The translations under genes were made by a program, and so were the position numbers. A DNA stretch of 64,000 bases. It comes from Halorubrum halophilum. Its GTDB lineage: Archaea > Halobacteriota > Halobacteria > Halobacteriales > Haloferacaceae. Shown here in pieces: positions 59,054-64,000 of this stretch. The stretch is from positions 62,001 to 126,000 of the forward strand of contig NZ_BBJP01000023.1 in the NCBI RefSeq assembly GCF_000739595.1, read 5' to 3'. Within the stretch, counting starts at the first letter, position 1; every line of letters begins with the position of its first letter. The notes beneath the pieces were generated by a model, which saw nothing but the letters and a program-made list of their open reading frames with translations, was not told where the DNA came from and did no database searches.

Positions 59054-59194
59054 AGACAGGGATGCCGGTCACCGGATCAGGCGGTGTGAACGCGTTGCCT
59101 CCGATCGCCGCATCGAATCTCGGTCACCGGTACAACCTCCGTCACGTCCCAGATGGGTCCACGACGACGTGACCCGCACGAGCCGATAGCGTCG

Positions 59195-59884
59195 CTACTG
59201 GATCGAGTCCTCGGGACCGACGACCGTCAGATCGTCGAGCAGTTCGTCGTAGCCGTTGATCTCGAGTAGGTACTTACCGGACTGCACCTCTTCGCGCGTG
59301 GCGTCTTCGGCGTCCATCTTCTCGTGAGCGAGTTCGAGCACCCGCTCGGCGCCGTCGCCGGGGATGACTGCGATCCCGTCGTCGTCGCCAACGAGGATGT
59401 CGCCGGGATCGATGCTCACGCCCCCAACCGAGATCGTGACGTTGACCGACCCCGGATCCTGCTTGAGTGGCCCCTGTGGGTTTACGCCGCGGCCGTAGAC
59501 CGGGAAGTCCATCTCGGCGAGTTCGCGGCTGTCTCGGTAGCCGCCGTCGATGACGAGCCCCGCGAGCCCATTCGCCTTACAGGACCCGCACATCAACTCA
59601 CCCACGTGGCCGACATCGGTGTACCCGTCACAGTCGATGACGAGCACGTCGCCCGGTTCGGCCATCGTGATCGCCTTGTGGATGATGAGGTTGTCTCCCG
59701 GTGATGCGTTAACTGTGACCGCCGTCCCAGCCATCTCAACGCCGTCACCGACCGGCCGCATGCCGGCGTCCATGGTGAGCCCGATGTTCCCCGTCACGTC
59801 GGAAACGATCGTACTCGGAACCTCCTCGAACTCCTCGACGATACTCCGATCTGGTCGTTCGATATCGTGTTCGATCGTGTGCAC
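59195..59884 (-). CDS. RraA-like protein (4-hydroxy-4-methyl-2-oxoglutarate aldolase family)
   Basis: This 229-residue protein has TIVSDVTGNIGLTMDAGMRP, AGTAVTVNASPGDNLIIHKA, PGDVLVIDCDGY, GLAGLVIDGGYRDSRELAEM and a metal-site GGVSIDPGDILVGDDDGIAV. The fold is shared by aldolases acting on 2-oxo acids and by RraA. Its place beside sugar-acid genes favours an aldolase or oxaloacetate decarboxylase role. A GAATTTATC box lies about 27 bases upstream. Confidence 0.85.
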   Translation of the reverse strand: MHTIEHDIERPDRSIVEEFEEVPSTIVSDVTGNIGLTMDAGMRPVGDGVEMAGTAVTVNASPGDNLIIHKAITMAEPGDVLVIDCDGYTDVGHVGELMCGSCKANGLAGLVIDGGYRDSRELAEMDFPVYGRGVNPQGPLKQDPGSVNVTISVGGVSIDPGDILVGDDDGIAVIPGDGAERVLELAHEKMDAEDATREEVQSGKYLLEINGYDELLDDLTVVGPEDSIQ

Positions 59885-60023
59885 ATTCTCGGCGAGGGTT
59901 ACCCGACTGATAAATTCATCGGTGATCCAATCTCTCCCGATATCGGAACGGCGATAGCCGGGACTGTCTGTTGTCTATTTAGGCAAAAAACGGAGACCGT
60001 TCCGGTTCGTGGGCCGACGGCCG

Positions 60024-61022
60024 TTACTGCTCCTCAATACCGAGTTCGTCGACGAGGTTCCCGTAGAAGTCGTACTGGTCGTCAAGGAAGGTGCGTAGCT
60101 CATCGCCGGTCCGGCGGGTTTGGATGAAGCCGTTATTGTCCATGAAATCGCCGAAGCCTTCGTCCTCGTACACCGACTGATACGTCTCAAGGAGGCTCTG
60201 CTGGACCTCGTCGGAGACGTCTGCAGGGGCGAAATGTGCCAGCCAAGATCCAATCTCGATGTCGAGCCCTTCGTCTGCCAGCGTCGGCACGTCGGGAAGC
60301 GCGTCGACCGGCTCGCTGAAGGCGACCCCGAGCGCTTCGAGTTGACCGTCCTGGACCTGCGGTGCGGCCTCCGCGGCTCCCACGGCAGTGGCGTCGACCT
60401 CCCCGTTCGCGACAGCAGTCATCGCCGGTGCGGCGCCGTCGTAGGAGATGTGCTCGACCTGCACGCCGGCCTCGCTGGCGATCCCGGCTGCGGCCATATG
60501 CCAGGAGGAGCCGAACCCGGAGTTCGCCATCTGGATCGTGTTGTCCTGACCGTAGCTGATCCAGTCGTCGACGGAGCTGAACTCGGCGTTCTCGTTGACG
60601 AGCAGCGTCGCCGGGAACTCCGTGTACTGCATGATCGGTGTGATGTCGTCGGGACTGAGATCGGCGATACCGAGGTGCTCGAACAGCGCGATCTCAGGCG
60701 CCGTACAGCCGATTGTGTGGCCGTCGGGGTCAGCGTTGGCGGCCGCGTTCATCCCGACCGATCCGGAACCGCCCGTCTGGTTGCTGACGTTCCAGGAGAC
60801 GTCCGTGTAGTTCTCCGCTGCATCGGCGACCGCGCGGCTCGTCCGGTCGGCCCCGCCACCGGCCGCCCAGGGTGAAACGATCTCCACGGGTCGAGACGGC
60901 CACGACTGACCACCGCTGAGTTGATCAAGACAGCCTGCGGTTGCCGCGAGTCCGGTGACGCCGGCACTCTTCAAAAATGTGCGCCTGTTCGATGCAGTTC
61001 GGCCACTGGTATCTCTTGCCAT
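60024..61022 (-). CDS. tctC: Tripartite tricarboxylate transporter substrate-binding protein (TctC/Bug type)
   Basis: This 332-residue protein has a Tat signal (NRRTFLKSAG) and a lipobox-like TAGCLDQL near residue 35. The binding domain shows the family start RPVEIVSPWAAGGGADRTSR and GSGSVGMNAAANADPDGHTI, then VEHISYDGAAPAMTAVANGE. It captures carboxylates outside the cell for TctA and TctB. The tctA/B genes are nearly 2 kb away on the opposite strand, separated by alcohol dehydrogenase and MBL genes. Confidence 0.87.
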   Translation of the reverse strand: MARDTSGRTASNRRTFLKSAGVTGLAATAGCLDQLSGGQSWPSRPVEIVSPWAAGGGADRTSRAVADAAENYTDVSWNVSNQTGGSGSVGMNAAANADPDGHTIGCTAPEIALFEHLGIADLSPDDITPIMQYTEFPATLLVNENAEFSSVDDWISYGQDNTIQMANSGFGSSWHMAAAGIASEAGVQVEHISYDGAAPAMTAVANGEVDATAVGAAEAAPQVQDGQLEALGVAFSEPVDALPDVPTLADEGLDIEIGSWLAHFAPADVSDEVQQSLLETYQSVYEDEGFGDFMDNNGFIQTRRTGDELRTFLDDQYDFYGNLVDELGIEEQ

Positions 61023-61126
61023 ACCATTCCTGCATATTCGACTATGTATAATAAGCGTTTGGATCGAGCGAGCAACGGAGTGTCCGATACCGAAACCTTA
61101 TACGATACACCCGTTCAGAAAACAGT

Positions 61127-62170
61127 ATGCGAGGGCTTGCAAAAACCCGCCGCGATTCCGGGAGCATGAAACTCGTCGACGTCGAACAGCCCGAACCAAC
61201 CGAAGACGAGGTACTCATCGAAGTCGAGTATGCGGGACTCTGTGGAAGCGACGCCGGCATCTACCAGTTCAAGTCTGCCTTCGAGCGGATGTCGCTCCCG
61301 ACGATAATCGGCCACGAATACGCGGGGACGGTCGTCGAGGTCGGCAACGGGGTCACGCGAATCGATCCCGGCCAGCGCGTCGTGGAACGACCGATTCGCG
61401 GATGTGGTGAGTGCTTTCAGTGCCAGATCGGAAGGGAAAACATCTGCCAGAACATCGAATTGACCGGTATCGATCGTGACGGTGCGTACGCCGGCTACAT
61501 CACGGCCCCCGCCGACTCGTTACAGATCGTACCCCAAGGGGTCGATCCGCGACACGCAGCACTCGCGGAGCCGACCGCGGTCTGTACGCGCGCAGTCATC
61601 GAGAACTCCCGTGTCGGTGCCGGCGATCGGGTCCTCGTCGCGGGTCCGGGACCGATCGGCCTCCTCACCGCACAGGTTGCGGAGGCACAGGGCGCGACGG
61701 TCACGGTCGCCGGTGTGGGTCGAGATACAAACTACCGCCTCCCGCTTGCAGAGGAACTCGGATTCGCGACGGTCAACATCGAGGAGGAAGACCTGGAGAC
61801 GTGTTGGACGGAAGATACGGACGGATTGGGGTACGATGTCGTCTTCGATACGACCGGTCACCCCTCCGGACTACCGATGGTGGCCGACGCGGTCCGGAAA
61901 GGTGGCCAGATCGTCCTGATCGGTCAGGCCGGTGAGACTTCGATTTCGACCACGTCACTGGTCCGCGCGGAGGTCGATCTGCAGTGTTCCTACAGCGCGC
62001 TGTACCGCGACTTCGACCGTGCCTTCCGACTGATCGCCACCGGTGACGTCGACCACGAGACATTCCTCGACGATCGGTTCAGCCTCACCGACGCGGAGAC
62101 GGCGTTCGAGGCATTTCTGTCCGGTGAGACGTGCAAGCCGGTCTTCGACGTGTCGGTGCTGCGAGAGTAA
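61127..62170 (+). CDS. Zinc-dependent alcohol dehydrogenase (MDR family)
   Basis: This 347-residue enzyme has the catalytic zinc ligand in YAGLCGSDAGIYQF, GHEYAGTVVEVGNGV, a structural zinc site CGECFQCQIGRENIC, and the NAD motif GDRVLVAGPGPIGLLTAQVA. It resembles polyol and sugar-acid dehydrogenases of the threonine/sorbitol group. Substrate is unknown; gene context suggests a sugar acid or polyol. A CTTATACG box is about 27 bases upstream, indicating leaderless transcription. Confidence 0.9.
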   Translation: MRGLAKTRRDSGSMKLVDVEQPEPTEDEVLIEVEYAGLCGSDAGIYQFKSAFERMSLPTIIGHEYAGTVVEVGNGVTRIDPGQRVVERPIRGCGECFQCQIGRENICQNIELTGIDRDGAYAGYITAPADSLQIVPQGVDPRHAALAEPTAVCTRAVIENSRVGAGDRVLVAGPGPIGLLTAQVAEAQGATVTVAGVGRDTNYRLPLAEELGFATVNIEEEDLETCWTEDTDGLGYDVVFDTTGHPSGLPMVADAVRKGGQIVLIGQAGETSISTTSLVRAEVDLQCSYSALYRDFDRAFRLIATGDVDHETFLDDRFSLTDAETAFEAFLSGETCKPVFDVSVLRE

Positions 62171-62241
62171 GTATCGGTGTTGCGAGCGCCGGCCTCACTG
62201 CGGACGATTCTCTGTCAAAAACGGCGCTGGCTCCGAGTCCG

Positions 62242-62916
62242 TCAGTCCGTTCGAGGGTCCCAGTCGTTCCACTCGCGCTCGACGAGATAGTCGTCGAGCT
62301 TCCGCTTCGGATTCTCGAAGACGTGTGACCCGTGGAAGACGAGGAGCGTGTCAAACTCGTGTTCGAGCAACGCGTAGAGATTCAGCTCCGCGTCTCTGTG
62401 ATTGTCGTTGAAAAGCGCCGGCGGCGGGAGGAGGTAGCCGGCCGGGAGTCCACCCCGGTCGGCGCCGTCAAGAACGTCACCAGAGATGAGGATATCCCGA
62501 TCCTCGAGAAGCAGCGCCGACGTTGCCTCCGTATGGCCGGGCACCTGGATGACCCGAATATTGCCGGCGAGGACATCGCCGTCCTCGTAGGCGACATCCG
62601 GCTCGATGTCGAGGCCCGCTTCCTCGAGGTGATCGTAGAGCTTCGTCTCGTCGGCCGGCATCGCGATCTCTGGGTCGAACGCCTCCACGACGTGGCTGAG
62701 CCCGCCGTGGTGACCGTGGTCGCCATGCGTGAGGATCACGCGATCGACGCCCCCGTACTGTGACTCTAGCGTTTCGACGAGTTCCGCGCCGTTCTCGTCG
62801 AATGCAGTGTCAACGAGCGTGATAGATCCCGGTTCCGGAGTGTCTTCAAGCACGAACACGCGGACGTGTTCAAACTGTATCTGGTCGATACCGTCGACCA
62901 CGTTACTTACGCTCAT
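62242..62916 (-). CDS. Metallo-beta-lactamase fold hydrolase
   Basis: This 224-residue protein has the metal-binding HxHxDH motif as THGDHGHHGGLSHVVEAF, then HTEATSALLLEDRDILISGD and FHGSHVFENP near the end. These are landmarks of the MBL superfamily. It may be a lactonase or thioesterase for a sugar-acid pathway, by context only. A TTTAATTC box lies about 25 bases upstream. Confidence 0.85.
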   Translation of the reverse strand: MSVSNVVDGIDQIQFEHVRVFVLEDTPEPGSITLVDTAFDENGAELVETLESQYGGVDRVILTHGDHGHHGGLSHVVEAFDPEIAMPADETKLYDHLEEAGLDIEPDVAYEDGDVLAGNIRVIQVPGHTEATSALLLEDRDILISGDVLDGADRGGLPAGYLLPPPALFNDNHRDAELNLYALLEHEFDTLLVFHGSHVFENPKRKLDDYLVEREWNDWDPRTD

Positions 62917-63124
62917 AGTCGTCTCAACATCTAGTTGTTTATGAATTAAATCTGCCGGATTTTCTCAGGTCCGAGCAGTCTCGCCTGGTTGACGTCGCGA
63001 GTGCGACCGGGACCCCCGCCGCCTTTCGGCGTGGCGCTCTCCCAACCAGTTCTTTTTGACCGTGTAGAGGGGTTCCAGTAGCTTTATACAAGCATATCTC
63101 TTGTGTGCCGAGTGAGAAGTACAC

Positions 63125-63640
63125 ATGGTAAAACAACGTATCGCAGACGCGGCCGACCGGGTTTCCGTGGGGACACTCTTGTCGCACCCGTTGTCAGTCG
63201 GGTTCATCCTCGTCTCGCTCGTAGTCATCTACGCTGCGAGCAACTTCCCCAACGATAGTCTATTCGGACCGAGTTTCTTCCCGATCCTCACTTCGGTCGG
63301 AATAATCGTCTTCGCTGTCGCCGACATGCTGAACGGAGCCGAAACCGAACTCGAAATGGGCGACATCGACGTTCGACCGCCAGCCGTCGTGTTGGGACTC
63401 CTGGTAGCGTACGTTCTCGTGATGCCGATTCTAGGGTTTTGGGTCGGATCGATGCTGTTCCTCGGCGTCCTACTGTACTACTCCGGCATTCGGTCTCTGC
63501 TACTCCTCGTCGGTCTTTCGCTTGGCGTGCCGACGCTGCTGTTTTACGTTTTCGGGCGGATATTCCTCGTCCGGCTCCCTGAGGCGATTGTCCCAGTCTC
63601 TCGATTGCTGCCGCAACTTCCGCTAGTGGTGGGACTCTAA
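63125..63640 (+). CDS. tctB: Tripartite tricarboxylate transporter small membrane subunit (TctB)
   Basis: This 171-residue membrane protein has four hydrophobic segments at about 22-40, 50-67, 85-105 and 110-150, and begins MVKQRIADAADRVSVGTLLS. The shape and position before tctA match TctB. The start of tctA overlaps its stop codon. It helps TctA form the sodium- or proton-driven carboxylate symporter. A CTTTATAC box lies 40 bases upstream. Confidence 0.82.
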   Translation: MVKQRIADAADRVSVGTLLSHPLSVGFILVSLVVIYAASNFPNDSLFGPSFFPILTSVGIIVFAVADMLNGAETELEMGDIDVRPPAVVLGLLVAYVLVMPILGFWVGSMLFLGVLLYYSGIRSLLLLVGLSLGVPTLLFYVFGRIFLVRLPEAIVPVSRLLPQLPLVVGL

Positions 63641-64000
63641 TGACCGTCGACTACATCGTCCAAGGAGCTCTCAACGCGACGGATCCGATCGCTATCGGGC
63701 TGATGGTCCTCGGTATCCTACTTGGTATCCTGATGGGGTCTATTCCGGGGATGACGGCGACGATGACCATCGCTGTGCTGCTGTCGTTCACCTTCACGAT
63801 GGACCCGGCCAACGGGATGATGCTGCTCCTCGGAATTTACGGCGGGGCGGTGTACGCAGGGTCGATCCCAGCGATCCTCATTCGAACGCCGGGAACGCCA
63901 TCGGCGGCGGCGACCATCTTCGACGGATACCCACTGTCACAGCAAGGGGAGGCCGGTCGGGCGATCCGTGTCGCTACGATCGCCTCCTTCATTGGCGGTT
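63640..64000 (+). CDS. tctA: Tripartite tricarboxylate transporter large subunit (TctA), partial
   Basis: The first 120 codons are present from the ATG at 63640 and the gene runs off the right edge. IAIGLMVLGILLGILMGSIP, then GMTATMTIAVLLSFTFTMDP and YGGAVYAGSIPAILIRTPGT are the TctA N-terminal signature, including the PGxxxT loop. TctA is the 12-helix transport subunit of the family. It overlaps the tctB stop by one base. Confidence 0.9.
   Translation, partial: MTVDYIVQGALNATDPIAIGLMVLGILLGILMGSIPGMTATMTIAVLLSFTFTMDPANGMMLLLGIYGGAVYAGSIPAILIRTPGTPSAAATIFDGYPLSQQGEAGRAIRVATIASFIGG

Noticed and set aside
1-64000. CRISPR arrays
   Set aside because: No regularly spaced repeats of 28-37 bases with unique spacers were seen; the 57-bp modules are contiguous and have no spacers.

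Overview
The window comes from a haloarchaeon, most likely Halorubrum or a close relative (genus is inferred). GC is high except near the right end, proteins are very acidic, and promoters carry archaeal TATA boxes about 27 bases before leaderless or short-leader starts. The genes are archaeal in type: thermosome, TFB, RIO2, PolX with a PHP domain, UbaA and Tat lipoproteins.

Layout. 1-3215: leftward cobalamin and cobalt genes (cbtB, cbtA, a 2Fe-2S ferredoxin-like gene, cbiT, cbiL, partial cbiF). 3394-7344: rlmE, a protein joining a chemotaxis signalling domain to a solute-binding domain, and dihydrofolate reductase. 7399-17930: housekeeping genes (an ornithine cyclodeaminase-family enzyme, ubaA, ridA, tRNA-Ser with a duplicated 3' end, thermosome, polX) interrupted by three copies of a large structured repeat in the same orientation. 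Each copy has its own TATA box and stems with compensatory changes, so I read them as a non-coding RNA family. 17993-28144: endonuclease IV, a thiol peroxidase-like gene, a lipoate ligase-like gene, a GIDE-like membrane protein beside an ABC exporter, a membrane-anchored winged-helix protein and RIO2.

28253-39220 is an iron regulon. A short DtxR-family regulator, a small CxxC protein, and siderophore-uptake operons (three paralogous Tat lipoproteins, one FecCD permease, one ATPase, two flavoproteins) follow palindromes of the form TTTTAGG-N4-CCTAAAA. Both lipoprotein promoters carry two boxes 36 bp apart, one on each side of the TATA box. dps lies in the same block with a different palindrome. 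39249-43749: divergent alpha-amylase and glucoamylase genes.

43843-50823 holds two insertion sequences: an IS200/IS605-type element with a frameshifted tnpB, an upstream ribbon-helix-helix gene and related hairpins at both ends, and a complete ISH3-type element six bases after the cobalamin-binding protein gene. Between them are ThuA-like, SPFH, winged-helix and YjjX genes. 50830-55251: btuF, tfb, homoserine dehydrogenase with an ACT partner, and aroD. 55398-64000 is a lower-GC catabolic island: IclR regulator, MFS carrier, sugar epimerase or dehydrogenase, RraA-like protein, zinc alcohol dehydrogenase, MBL hydrolase and a tripartite tricarboxylate transporter whose large subunit runs off the window.
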